NCBI GenBank assembly: GCA_033807695.1
Contig: CM066309.1
Coordinates: 2,356,001-2,420,000, forward strand
Direction: 5' to 3'
DNA from: Daedaleopsis sinensis
Taxonomy: Eukaryota > Basidiomycota > Agaricomycetes > Polyporales > Polyporaceae
DNA length: 64,000 bases
The position numbers and the translations under genes are program-made. Positions 1 to 9,566 of this stretch are shown piece after piece; the stretch's first letter is position 1, and each line of letters begins with the position of its first letter. The notes beneath the pieces are model-generated. The model was not told the origin of the DNA. It worked only from the letters and a program-made list of their open reading frames with translations, and ran no database searches.

Positions 1-1939
1 GTATTCAGTTTCGCGAACAATGCTCGTAACTGATACGTGTCATAGGCAAGTCAATATGGACTATGTTAAGAGGTCCTCCCTTCGTCGAAACGCTCCGCGA
101 CGCATACATTTCACCTACGACGTCAGCTGCATCTACAAGGAGAATATAGACACGCGCTACACCAAGTACGGCTGGCAATTGTTAGATATCGACTATGAAG
201 TCGAGTGGGGTATTCCGAGTTTCCATATCAACGCCCATCAGGACAGATGCCGCGCTATGTACAACCTCCGATATCTCCCGTATTCGGCTCGGTATGATGG
301 CGAGGCTATCGAGCGTGGGTGGTCTCGCACGAACGCCGTGGCCGCCAGTACGAAGGAGATGGGGCCCGGCTCTCGCCGAGACCTGTTGGACGACGTCTTC
401 GGTTGTCACAATTGGCAGAAAGTGGTCAAACTACGTGAGTATCTTCACACTGCCATCCTTGGGCGCCGAGACTGATCTTCGCGTGCAGCAGCAACACTCT
501 TAGCACGCATCAAGAAGGCGGTCCCCGAGCGCAACGCCCAAATGCTCGCTTTCAAGCAATATCACGCGGCGCTTCCCGTCGAAGCTACGGCGGCCTGGAA
601 GGTTGTCGTAGAGACTTGGGAGGACGACCGTACTGCTGTTAATCCCTACCTCATCATGAGGCCGAGTAAGCCAATTGTTCTTTCTCACTTCGAACAACAT
701 TAACCCGAGTGTCCGATGTACATAGCTATCACTCAATCGGCAATTAAACGTCAACTAGCTGAGGAGGACGCAGAGGCTCATAGCGCAGGGACGGCGGTCG
801 TGTTGCATGACAAGTTTACAGCCAGCAACATGATCGTCGCCGGACTGGAGCTCGAGGATGCGCAGTAAGTCCTAGGACCTAGACGACGCGCGTCGTTCAT
901 TCGCTAATCGTATGTGATAGGCGCCGTCTCAAGGCCGACCTCGCTGTGCTTTCCACCCATGCCACTGATCTTCAACGCACGAAGATCCAGGAGCGTCAGA
1001 ACTTGTTGCAACGTCGGATCGATTCGTGGTTTAGCATACAACAACTCTATGCCCCCGCAGTCGTCGCTCAACGTTCACGAATACTTGCTCAGAGTGAGAC
1101 ATCGGGCTTCACGTACAACCTCCCCCTCCTGCTGCCCTCCGCCACCATCAGTGACTCCACCGGCTCCGCCTCCTTGATGAATATCGAATGGCGGTTGCGC
1201 TACGCTCAGGCGTTCGATGCACTGAGTGATCTTCGCGGTCATCTGGAAGTCCGCACGCATCTCTACAAGCACAAGAACCGCTTCGCTCGAGGCCAGCGCG
1301 CCAACACTCGCGCGCAGACCGTCATCAAAAGTGTTGATGCGAAGATTGATGCTGACGCGGAGCGCTACCGTTCAGCCTACACCGCGTTGCAAGCTCTCGC
1401 GGCTCCTCTTTCTCAAGTTGACTGGCGCCGGTATCTGCGCCCTCTCCTCGCCACGGACATTCGACACATCACCGAGGGCGAAGACGGTCAGTCAGAGGGG
1501 CGCAAGATAATGTCATGGATTTGGCAGGCAAGCGCCTCACCTGCGAAGCCTGACTCGTCGACAACGATGAACGCCATGCACGAGAGCTTGCAAGAATGTA
1601 CGTAGCTCACTGCGACTGCGTTTCGATCACTAACTGATCATTTCCAGCTCTGCGTCTCGAATGGTGCAAGGCGCGTGCACGCGCCTTTCGGTGGACCGAG
1701 GAAGTCGACCTTCTGCAGGAGGAAATGGGTCGAACGACCGACTTCCACGGGTGGCTGGCGCACTGGTGGCTCGACTTGGTGAGCGAGTCCGATGTGTTTC
1801 TCGACAAGCCCGACTATCGTGAAGGGTCAGACGCGTACGCACATCGGCAGGCTTCCCTTCGGCTCGCGATGCGGGATCAGTGTTTGAGCACCTGGAAGGA
1901 TGTCGCAGCATGGATTCACCTCGGCGAGGAGGAGGAGAG
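1..1939 (+). pseudogene. KDZ-type transposase, C-terminal half, interrupted by a retrotransposon
   Basis: Partial gene entering from the left edge. Predicted exons are 46-434, 489-665, 726-864, 921-1597 and 1648-1939; the short introns have GT..AG ends and keep one continuous frame. Bases 1-45 look like the end of an intron. The protein shows the hallmarks of Kyakuja-Dileera-Zisupton transposases: an NMDY motif, the WGIP..H..AH block, an ERGW block, STKEMGPGSRRD, and later GLELEDAQ and LEWCKARARA. The family cuts and pastes DNA transposons common in mushroom genomes. The last exon is broken inside an acidic Glu run at 1939 by an LTR element; the remaining codons lie at 12279-12339 and are in phase if the insertion is removed. 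The N-terminus lies outside the window. The acceptor near 488/491 is a NAGNAG. The family call is confident; exon ends are inferred. Confidence 0.85.
1935..1939. repeat. Target-site duplication, left copy (GAGAG)
   Basis: The five bases before the 5' LTR are repeated exactly at 12274-12278 after the 3' LTR. A 5-bp duplication is typical of Ty3/gypsy integrases. Confidence 0.9.
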
Positions 1940-2073
1940 TGTAACGGACTTGTACTATACCGCTATTAACGGACTATTAGACGCCCTACATTGTACTATA
2001 GGCGCTGTAGCGATAGACGCCCTGGACCGGTGTTCCATTGTCTCAGTAGTACTGTACAGTATCGGGATCGTTG

Positions 2074-2082
2074 TATATAAAA
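2074..2082 (+). promoter_or_regulatory. TATA-like box in the LTR
   Basis: TATATAAAA lies in the middle of the LTR, about 135 bp after its start, which is the expected place for an LTR promoter. Transcription would start a little downstream, so the hairpin at 2096-2120 would be near the 5' end of the RNA. The same box occurs in the 3' LTR. Confidence 0.5.
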
Positions 2083-2095
2083 GTATGTACGGGTC

Positions 2096-2120
2096 GGTGA
2101 GAGGAGGACAACCTCTCACC
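2096..2120 (+). promoter_or_regulatory. Perfect 9-bp hairpin in the LTR transcript leader
   Basis: GGTGAGAGG (2096-2104) pairs with CCTCTCACC (2112-2120) around a 7-nt loop. It lies downstream of the TATA-like box and is duplicated in the 3' LTR. It may act in the RNA (termination, packaging or priming); no function is shown. Confidence 0.5.
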
Positions 2121-2247
2121 ACCCACCGCTGTAACCCGTCACCTAGAATATAGGCTTTGGACGAGTCACGGCAAGGGCGTGAGATAAGCGTGAAACTTGA
2201 CACTTTTTTGACTCGCCTCACATCTACATCTAGGCGACAACATTACA

Positions 2248-5200
2248 ATGTCACGTAGCAGTAACGGCGACAACATTTCGATGGATCAACTTAATGATCC
2301 GTCGCAGTGGAATCGACCGTTAGAAAATACAGCAGGAGATCCAGGATTTTCCCGGACCGCCCGCATAGAAGAAGTACCCGACGAGGGGGACATCGAACCC
2401 GGACCTCGTCCGAATCGACTGACCCCTCCGTCACCAACACATGTAGGAGGACGTACCTCGCCACTACAGGTATCATCGAGGATCCGGTACCTCCCTCATA
2501 ATATAATAGCAGCCCCATCGCCGAGCCTAGCGTTTGGCACAGCGATAGAGGCGCCATTATCTACAAACCTGGACACGAGCAGGGCAATAGGACACTCGCC
2601 CCGGTCCGGTACAACCCCAGTACAGAGCCGGGCAGCGATTGAGCCCTCTCGATCTGAGAACGAGCAGCAATCCCGTATGATGGAAGCGGTAACTCAAAGC
2701 CAATTGGCTTTCAGAAACCAAGTCGTCATGAGGACTCAACAGCTCAACGAACACGCCGCTGACTTGGATCGTTTACGAACCAAATCGACGGCGATAATCG
2801 AAGACTACGCGAATGATGTACGGGCAGCTTATGCCCGCACCAATCGCGCGATACAGGACAATCAGACAATGCTCGTCGACATCGACAAAACGATAGCGAG
2901 CACGAGGTCGCTCCTCGGGATGCCGCCGCTGCCAGCAGTTCCCGAGACGCGACACTCGGTCGACGAATCAGCGTCGCGAGCGACGCAAGAAGGCCCAAAA
3001 ATTATACCTCCCCCATCCGCCGACGCAGGAATGGCTAGGCTACCCGGCGAAGGCATGGACGCGTATGACAGTCGCATCGGACGGGCAGTGAGACAGCAGG
3101 AACGCAATCGGCAGGCGATACAGCCGAATGCAGACAACATACTGCTCACAGCCCACACATCGACCACAGGCCCCTCCGAGAGTGACCACACGCACGCGTC
3201 GCGAGCGAGTGATCATGGAGTACAGATAACAACGCATGCAAGGGCAGAGTCGATAGACGCATACGCAGCATACCGCCCCGTGTATAATGAGATACTGGAG
3301 CGAGAATACGAGCACGCGCGTGATCAGCGAATGAAGGGTGAATTAAATCCCCCTCAGTCGCCGAATCACGGGCGAGCTACAACTCGTCAAGGGATACTAC
3401 ACAACGGGACGGTGCGCTTCAAATACGAAGGATTACCGCACGTAACCCCCGAGTCGATCACCAATGCGCTTCGACCCGAAGCCGTGCGATTCGGACAGGT
3501 GCCGGTGTACCAAGGAGGACGACCGATCAGCGTACTACAGTCCACAGGCACGCAAGCTGCGAGCTCAGGGAACGAAGTAACAAATATCAACCGTCCTCGA
3601 GCGCACTTGAATGCGCTGTTAAGCCAAATCACGAACAACATTCAACATAAAGTCGGAGAGCGCATGCCGCTCCTCGACGGAATGAAGCAGCCGAAGATCG
3701 AGATACCATCTAAGTATGACGGCGCGAACAATCACCAAAAGTTCTACACGTGGCTAGACAGCGTGTTGGACTGGCTCCGGGCATACAATGTATGTGGACC
3801 GGAGGCAGACCGTCACCAGCTAGTCTACCTACGGCAACATCTCGCGGGTGAGGCCGAATCGTGGTATGCTCAAGAAATCGATCACCCGGATAACGGGCGC
3901 GACATATCCTTCGCAGAGGCGGTGTGTAGACTGCACGAGCGATTCGTACACTCTAGCACCGCCGCGCGAGCAACAGAAGAGTTCATGCGTTGCCGATACC
4001 GCACACATGCAGGCGTAGAAAGTTTCGCAGCCGAACTGTTGAGGCGCGCCCGTGAAATGATCTACTATCCCAACCCGTACGAGCTAAATCTCCGGTTGTT
4101 CAATGGACTACCGGAGAATATACGCTCGAACCTGAGAACGTTCAGAGGGATCACGCCCGAGTATAATACATGGAGTGAGATCCTTGAGAACGCCCGACAA
4201 CTCGAAGAGGCACTTTCAAGCAGCCACCAAAACGTCAGCTCGACGTCGCTGTACGGTGCACCCCAGTCAGCCTCAGCTCAAGCAGCTGGGACAGACTTGA
4301 GGTCGAACCGACGACGAGACGAACGGGACCGGGGTCGATCCCGATCCCGCGAGCCACCCAGGAAAACTGCATCCCGAGCCCCGCAGTCAGGCCGCCCGGA
4401 GAGCAGAGGCCCTCCGCGCCCCCCGACGCCGGGCCCATCGGGATTCAAACCTAAGGATAATGCTTGTTTTGCGTGTGGTCAGGTTGGCCATTTCAAGGGC
4501 GACCCGACCTGCCCAAAAAAGTATGAGTCCAGGAACGAACGTCTGAAGCCGCGGTTCCACTCACAGCGAGTGGAGGAACCGGCGGACGATGACGGCCGTG
4601 ACAACTGGGGAGGCTCACAATATGAGAGCGAGAGCGAACAGGAAGATTCAGCGGTTGAACCAGAAGGGGAGGACCCTGATGGATCAGGAGCAGGATCTGA
4701 GATTGTTCGTTCGCACGGAATGCAAATAATTGACTGCTCAGACGAGGAGTTAGACTCTCCAACCTCCGAGAGCGAAACAGAGAATGAGCCGTACGTCCGA
4801 ATGTTCGCGATACGTGCCGACGCCGAGATGTTTGCAATCCGAGACGCTAAGCCAGCGACTCCGAGAGCTCACTCAGCGACAGTACGACGTAAGGATAGTA
4901 CCCCGATACAAGTGCAGCCTAGACGTTCCGCAAAAGAGACAGCCACGCTATGCGCACTCGTAAAAATCAACGGAGTTGAGGCGTACACCCTGTTCGACAC
5001 GGGGAGTACAACCGACTCCATGACCCCTGAATATGCATACGTCACGAAAGCTCCAAAGATCACACTCGAGCAGCAGGTTACCCTGCAGCTCGGATGCGCC
5101 GGGAGCAAGTCCAAGATCAGTTACGGGACACGTGTTCCAGTACGTATTGGACCAGTAAATGACCTAGTATATTTCGACCAGGTCAATCTGGACCGATACG

Positions 5201-5355
5201 ACTGCGTAATCGGAACACCATTCATGTCGAAGTACGGTGTCGTCCTTGACTTGGGGAAACGCGAGATAGTAGTGCAAGGCACAGCTATCTCAGCGTTCTC
5301 ACCAGCTGAGGACGCTGTGTATCGTGCGAAGCGAAAGGCAGACCATCAGAACTGA
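2248..5355 (+). CDS. Gag-protease polyprotein (gypsy ORF1)
   Basis: 1035 residues ending at a TGA in the same frame as the downstream pol. The N-terminal ~450 residues are Ser/Pro/Arg-rich with a helical stretch around 140-220. A retrotransposon capsid-type region follows (about 490-670, with a WYAQ motif and the LRLFNGLPENIRS block). A basic, Arg/Ser-rich linker precedes one CCHC zinc knuckle at about 739-755 (CFACGQVGHF). A retropepsin domain at about 900-1020 has the active-site LFDTGST and the CVIGTPF flap/dimer motif. Gag forms the particle and the protease processes it. Gag is long for the family because of the N-terminal extension. The start is the first ATG after the LTR and fits the leader. 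Confidence 0.9.
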   Translation: MSRSSNGDNISMDQLNDPSQWNRPLENTAGDPGFSRTARIEEVPDEGDIEPGPRPNRLTPPSPTHVGGRTSPLQVSSRIRYLPHNIIAAPSPSLAFGTAIEAPLSTNLDTSRAIGHSPRSGTTPVQSRAAIEPSRSENEQQSRMMEAVTQSQLAFRNQVVMRTQQLNEHAADLDRLRTKSTAIIEDYANDVRAAYARTNRAIQDNQTMLVDIDKTIASTRSLLGMPPLPAVPETRHSVDESASRATQEGPKIIPPPSADAGMARLPGEGMDAYDSRIGRAVRQQERNRQAIQPNADNILLTAHTSTTGPSESDHTHASRASDHGVQITTHARAESIDAYAAYRPVYNEILEREYEHARDQRMKGELNPPQSPNHGRATTRQGILHNGTVRFKYEGLPHVTPESITNALRPEAVRFGQVPVYQGGRPISVLQSTGTQAASSGNEVTNINRPRAHLNALLSQITNNIQHKVGERMPLLDGMKQPKIEIPSKYDGANNHQKFYTWLDSVLDWLRAYNVCGPEADRHQLVYLRQHLAGEAESWYAQEIDHPDNGRDISFAEAVCRLHERFVHSSTAARATEEFMRCRYRTHAGVESFAAELLRRAREMIYYPNPYELNLRLFNGLPENIRSNLRTFRGITPEYNTWSEILENARQLEEALSSSHQNVSSTSLYGAPQSASAQAAGTDLRSNRRRDERDRGRSRSREPPRKTASRAPQSGRPESRGPPRPPTPGPSGFKPKDNACFACGQVGHFKGDPTCPKKYESRNERLKPRFHSQRVEEPADDDGRDNWGGSQYESESEQEDSAVEPEGEDPDGSGAGSEIVRSHGMQIIDCSDEELDSPTSESETENEPYVRMFAIRADAEMFAIRDAKPATPRAHSATVRRKDSTPIQVQPRRSAKETATLCALVKINGVEAYTLFDTGSTTDSMTPEYAYVTKAPKITLEQQVTLQLGCAGSKSKISYGTRVPVRIGPVNDLVYFDQVNLDRYDCVIGTPFMSKYGVVLDLGKREIVVQGTAISAFSPAEDAVYRAKRKADHQN

Positions 5356-5400
5356 CTACACGGCCCTCGCCGTCGGAACGCGCCCGTTCAGACGACGGTG
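5353..5400 (+). promoter_or_regulatory. Probable stop-codon readthrough signal between Gag-PR and Pol
   Basis: The gag stop is TGA (5353-5355) followed at once by CTA; UGA CUA is a well-established leaky context. The frame stays open after it directly into pol. CGCCGTCG (5368-5375) pairs with CGACGGTG (5393-5400) to make an 8-bp stem (one G-U) with a 17-nt loop, starting 12 nt after the stop. A stem downstream of a leaky stop is the arrangement used by gammaretroviruses and alphaviruses. Not tested here. Confidence 0.6.
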
Positions 5401-8400
5401 GAGGAAGTCGAGGACCAAGACGTGATCAAGTATCAAAGAAAACCGAAATTACCCCATGATCACCAGTCTATCATAATGGCAACGGGAGACGAGGAGGATG
5501 TCGCAAGACATCCGCCCCGCCGTACGAAGCAGCATCTCAAAAGGAATAAAGTAACGGTGGAAGACATGGTTGACGATGATATCGCCCGTGATCGCGCGAG
5601 ACCATCGCTCAGCCCCGACCATCCCTCCGTTATGATCCCCTCCGACAGTGAAGAGATAGGAGTGGGCGAGCCCATTCGAAACAAGAAGACGAAGAAGAAA
5701 GCAAAACAACCACAGTCGAGCACGCCACGGCCGGACCCTGTGATTAGACAGGAAGAGGGACCGCCCGAGGCCACATCGACGCAGCAAACACTCCGCTCAG
5801 TGCGAGTGAACTACCCAGACAGAGAATACACTTCTCTGTCTAGGAAGGACACCCAAAGTAAACTACGGAACAAAGGGGATAAGATGCCGAATCTACGAAT
5901 AAGAGACACAATATCAGCGCATTCATCCAAGACTCGCCGCGACCACCTAGGACGCGAGGACCCGCTCGGTATGAATGACGTAATGGAAAAGGAGATCGCA
6001 CAGCAAGTGACCACGTCACTCACAGACGAGAATATTCCTCGACTGAGAGAGAAGTGGTTGAAGGAGGTCTCCGATCTGATTGGGGACATACCACTGGTAC
6101 TACCACCGTGGCGGGAGGTCAATCACAGAATACCGATAATTGACGAGAAGAAGATATACAACTATCATCACCCGAGGTGCCCTGACGCTCTCAAGCCGGC
6201 ACTCCGGGAGAAGATGGACAAGTACATCACCGCCAACTGGTGGGAGATGAAACCCGCCAATCAAGCAGCTCCCCTGCTGTGCATACCAAAAAAGAATGGC
6301 AAGCTTCGAACGGTTGTCGACGCGCGACAGCGCAACGACAACACGTTGAAGGATGTCACTCCATTTCCGGACCAAGACAACATCCGTAACGACGTAGCGC
6401 GTGCGAGATATCGAACAAAAATCGATATGTCGGACGCGTACGAACAAGTACGGATCGAAGCAGAAGACATATGGAAGACAGCATTCTCCACGATTTACGG
6501 CACTGCCATCTCCACGGTAATGCAGCAGGGGGACTGTAATGCCCCCAGCACATTCCAGAGGCTAGTAACGTGGATTTTTCGAGAATATATAGGAGTATTC
6601 GTCCACGTATACTTAGACGACATATTCGTATACTCGGACAGCATTGAGGAACACGAGAAACATCTGTCACTTGTGTTCCAAAAGCTGCGCGAACAAAAGC
6701 TATACTTGAGCAAGTCGAAACTCGACCTCTACTCCGAGTCAATGGATTGCCTCGGTCATCTAATTGATAGCCAGGGCCTCCACGCTGACTCGGATAAGAT
6801 GGCCCGCATTCGGAACTGGCGACCGATGAGATCGCTCAATGAAGTGCAGCGCTTTCTCGGCCTCGTTCAGTACCTCGCCCATTTCATGCCCGACGTCTCG
6901 GCTTATACGTCTCCATTAGAGGGTATTTGCCGGAACGGTCAGGCATTCCACTGGCGCCCCATACATCAAGCCTGTCTTGACAGAATCAAGGCCCTGGCCT
7001 GCCGAGTGCCAATCCTGAAACCAATTGACCCCAATTCGGACGAGCCGATATGGGTCATCACGGACGCCTCAGTATACGGCGTTGGGGCGGTATATGGACA
7101 AGGACCCGATTGGAAGACGTGTCGACCAGCCGGGTTCATGTCCAAGAAATTCTCATCTGCACAGCGCTCCTATCACACCTATGAGCAGGAGGCTCTGGGA
7201 GTGATCGAGGCCCTGCTAAAATGGGAGGACCGCCTGATCGGACGCAACTTCAAAATCGCAACCGATCATCAGGCCCTGACCAAGATGAAAACCGCCTCCC
7301 GCGAAACAAAGAACGGCCGACTAATACGATGGAGTGAATTCCTGGACCGGTTCGATGCCGAAGTCATCCACGTCGACGGCGAGGATAACAAGGTCGCGGA
7401 CTGCTTGTCTCGGTACTTCGAGAACGATGGAGCAGATGACTTCCATCCCATCGAAGAGTTCGTGAACGCGGACATCCGATTGAACCCCGAACTCGACGAA
7501 TTGCCTGAGGCACGACGGGACGAGGTCACTCATCCCATCGAACTTCGGGCAATGAAGCTGCGACCGCCCCGCCCGCGACGACAGGATCCAGATAACGTCG
7601 CGGACTGGCCAGTCAAACGGAAGCGAGTACCAAAGGACAAGGTAGAACAACGGCAAATCGAGGCCGCCGAAATGCAGCAAGCTGCTGCTAATCAGCCAAC
7701 CGTCCCGGAAGACTCCAGCATGCGTAGCAGATTCGAGGCAGCGGAAGTCACGCTGCGTGACGCGCTGCAAGACGGTCCGCCGCTCAACGAATGCATCAGC
7801 ACAGACGACGAGTTGATAAAGTCCATCCGTCGCTCGTACAATGAAGACACAGTGTTCTCGAAAGTAGTAGAAAACCCGACCGCCTATCCGAATTTCAGAC
7901 TGGCGGACGGGCTACTCTACGTTCACACCCGACTCGGATTCGACTGCCTCTGTGTCCCGCGAGCGAAGCACAAAGGTCGGAGAAAGCTCACGGAGCTAAT
8001 CCTCGACCTCGCGCACCGCACGCTGGGACACCTCGGACCTCGGAAAACGAATGAGTACTTGAGGCGATGGGTATGGTGGCCGAAGATGACGTATGAGACG
8101 CACCGATTCTGTGCGTCCTGCGAGGCTTGCCAGATGTCGAAAACCAGCCCACAGCCTCCAGCAGGATGGCTGCATTCGATGCCGATACCGTTATTCCCGT
8201 GGCAGTCTCAGGGAATGGACTTTCTGGGCCCATTCCCCGAGGCAAAAGGCCATGATTATATATGGGTAGTGATCTGCCGCTTGTCCAGCATGGTTCACCT
8301 GATACCGTGCCGGGTAACCGACTCCGCAGTAAACCTGGCAGCAGTATACATCCGTGAGATCGTACGGCTCCATGGAGTTGCCGAGTCCATTGTATCGGAC

Positions 8401-9351
8401 CGAGATTCTAAGTTTACCTCCCGATTTTGGCGCGAGGTACACCGACTTCTCGGAACAGCACAACTTATGTCCACCGCATTTCATCCGCAGACAGATGGCG
8501 CGTCCGAGCGGGCCATCCGCAATGTAGGTCAGATACTGCGCTCAGTGGTGCGGCCCGACCAGAGTGACTGGTACGACCAACTACCTCTGGTCGAGTTCGC
8601 AATCAACTCGAGCATCAACGCATCCACAGGGTTCGCCCCATTCGAGCTAGTATATGGGCACATGCCGCGCATGAGCTCATTCCCTACACTCGAAAAGGCG
8701 CTACCGGGAGCCAAAGCGTTCGTGGAGCGTGCGCGATTCAACTTGGAAGCAGCGCATGACGCGCTGATTGAATCGCGCGTCGCGTCCGCGCACCAGGCCA
8801 ATAAACATCGGGCGCGCGAGCAGCCTCACTACGACGTAGGGCAGCTCGTGTACTTATCCACCAAAAATCTGGCACTACCTAAGGGGCGTGCGCGCAAGCT
8901 CGCCCCGAAATACATTGGACCGTTCGCAGTCCGTTCCGCGCACAACGACACGTCGCACTACACGCTCGAGCTGCCCGAAGAGCTACTCAGGCGTCGTGTG
9001 CATCCGACGTTCCATGCGTCACTGCTGAAACCGCACGAACCGAATGACGATGCGCTCTTCCCAGCGCGGGAGCCGAAGCGATTCTATGACTTTGGCATGC
9101 CGGACGAGTTGGAGTGGCAGGTGGACGAGATCGTCGGGCATCGATGGAGATCGCACGAGGTCGAATTTATGGTACACTGGACGGCCGGTGAGCACACCTG
9201 GGAGCCTCTGCACGAGTGCAAGGACCTCCTGGCGCTCGACGACTACCTCGCGGTGATGGGAGTTGAGGACGTGCAGCACCTTCCCCGCCGGGAGCGCGAT
9301 GCGCCCTCGGTGGAGTTGAGTGTCGCTCGCCGAGGAGCGAGACGAACTTAG
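5356..9351 (+). CDS. Pol: RT, RNase H, integrase and chromodomain (gypsy ORF2)
   Basis: About 1331 codons in the same frame as gag, beginning right after its TGA. There is no early ATG in good context; the first GTG is at 5398, which favours expression as a Gag-Pol fusion. Numbering from 5398, the RT active site YLDD is near residue 404 (about 6610). RNase H follows with TDAS, YEQEAL and ATDHQAL. Integrase has an HHCC zinc domain (HRTLGHLG ... CASCEAC, about 870-915) and the DDE triad in MDFLG, SDRDSKF and SERAIR. The C-terminal chromodomain at about 1240-1285 (EWQVDEIVGHRW ... HTWEPL) would steer integration to modified chromatin. All key residues look intact and there is no frameshift. Confidence 0.93.
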   Translation, partial: LHGPRRRNAPVQTTVEEVEDQDVIKYQRKPKLPHDHQSIIMATGDEEDVARHPPRRTKQHLKRNKVTVEDMVDDDIARDRARPSLSPDHPSVMIPSDSEEIGVGEPIRNKKTKKKAKQPQSSTPRPDPVIRQEEGPPEATSTQQTLRSVRVNYPDREYTSLSRKDTQSKLRNKGDKMPNLRIRDTISAHSSKTRRDHLGREDPLGMNDVMEKEIAQQVTTSLTDENIPRLREKWLKEVSDLIGDIPLVLPPWREVNHRIPIIDEKKIYNYHHPRCPDALKPALREKMDKYITANWWEMKPANQAAPLLCIPKKNGKLRTVVDARQRNDNTLKDVTPFPDQDNIRNDVARARYRTKIDMSDAYEQVRIEAEDIWKTAFSTIYGTAISTVMQQGDCNAPSTFQRLVTWIFREYIGVFVHVYLDDIFVYSDSIEEHEKHLSLVFQKLREQKLYLSKSKLDLYSESMDCLGHLIDSQGLHADSDKMARIRNWRPMRSLNEVQRFLGLVQYLAHFMPDVSAYTSPLEGICRNGQAFHWRPIHQACLDRIKALACRVPILKPIDPNSDEPIWVITDASVYGVGAVYGQGPDWKTCRPAGFMSKKFSSAQRSYHTYEQEALGVIEALLKWEDRLIGRNFKIATDHQALTKMKTASRETKNGRLIRWSEFLDRFDAEVIHVDGEDNKVADCLSRYFENDGADDFHPIEEFVNADIRLNPELDELPEARRDEVTHPIELRAMKLRPPRPRRQDPDNVADWPVKRKRVPKDKVEQRQIEAAEMQQAAANQPTVPEDSSMRSRFEAAEVTLRDALQDGPPLNECISTDDELIKSIRRSYNEDTVFSKVVENPTAYPNFRLADGLLYVHTRLGFDCLCVPRAKHKGRRKLTELILDLAHRTLGHLGPRKTNEYLRRWVWWPKMTYETHRFCASCEACQMSKTSPQPPAGWLHSMPIPLFPWQSQGMDFLGPFPEAKGHDYIWVVICRLSSMVHLIPCRVTDSAVNLAAVYIREIVRLHGVAESIVSDRDSKFTSRFWREVHRLLGTAQLMSTAFHPQTDGASERAIRNVGQILRSVVRPDQSDWYDQLPLVEFAINSSINASTGFAPFELVYGHMPRMSSFPTLEKALPGAKAFVERARFNLEAAHDALIESRVASAHQANKHRAREQPHYDVGQLVYLSTKNLALPKGRARKLAPKYIGPFAVRSAHNDTSHYTLELPEELLRRRVHPTFHASLLKPHEPNDDALFPAREPKRFYDFGMPDELEWQVDEIVGHRWRSHEVEFMVHWTAGEHTWEPLHECKDLLALDDYLAVMGVEDVQHLPRRERDAPSVELSVARRGARRT

Positions 9352-9566
9352 ACGTGAGTTCAACTCATCGGCAAAATCCGCCACGCTCGGTAGTTGCCGA
9401 TGTCCGGCCAAGACGGGCCGCAGGCCGCGCCCCGAGCACGTGCACGGCAACGACCGTGCGCACGGACCTGGCGCCACACTGCAGCGTCAGCGGACTTTGA
9501 ATCCGCCACGTCTCTTCCTTCGCTTCCCCATCGACTCCCACCCCGCCCCCTCGCTTAAAACTCAAA
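9352..9566 (+). other. Pol to ORF3 spacer with a promoter-like leader
   Basis: 215 bp without an ORF. From about 9500 the strand becomes pyrimidine-rich (CTCTTCCTTCGCTTCCCC, then CCCACCCCGCCCCC) and ends CTTAAAACTCAAAATG. This resembles the CT-rich leader of an ordinary fungal gene rather than retroelement sequence, which suggests that ORF3 may have its own promoter. Confidence 0.35.

Larger units (their letters stand above)
1940..2202 (+). repeat. 5' LTR
   Basis: A 263-bp repeat beginning TGTAACGG and ending ACTTGACA, matching 12011-12273 with one visible substitution near the 3' end. It carries a TATA-like box and a perfect hairpin. It is short, as is common for fungal chromoviruses. Confidence 0.95.

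Noticed and set aside
5353..5355. TGA as an inactivating mutation of a single gag-pol ORF
   Set aside because: Not excluded, but the exact domain border, the CTA context and the downstream stem favour a functional leaky stop.
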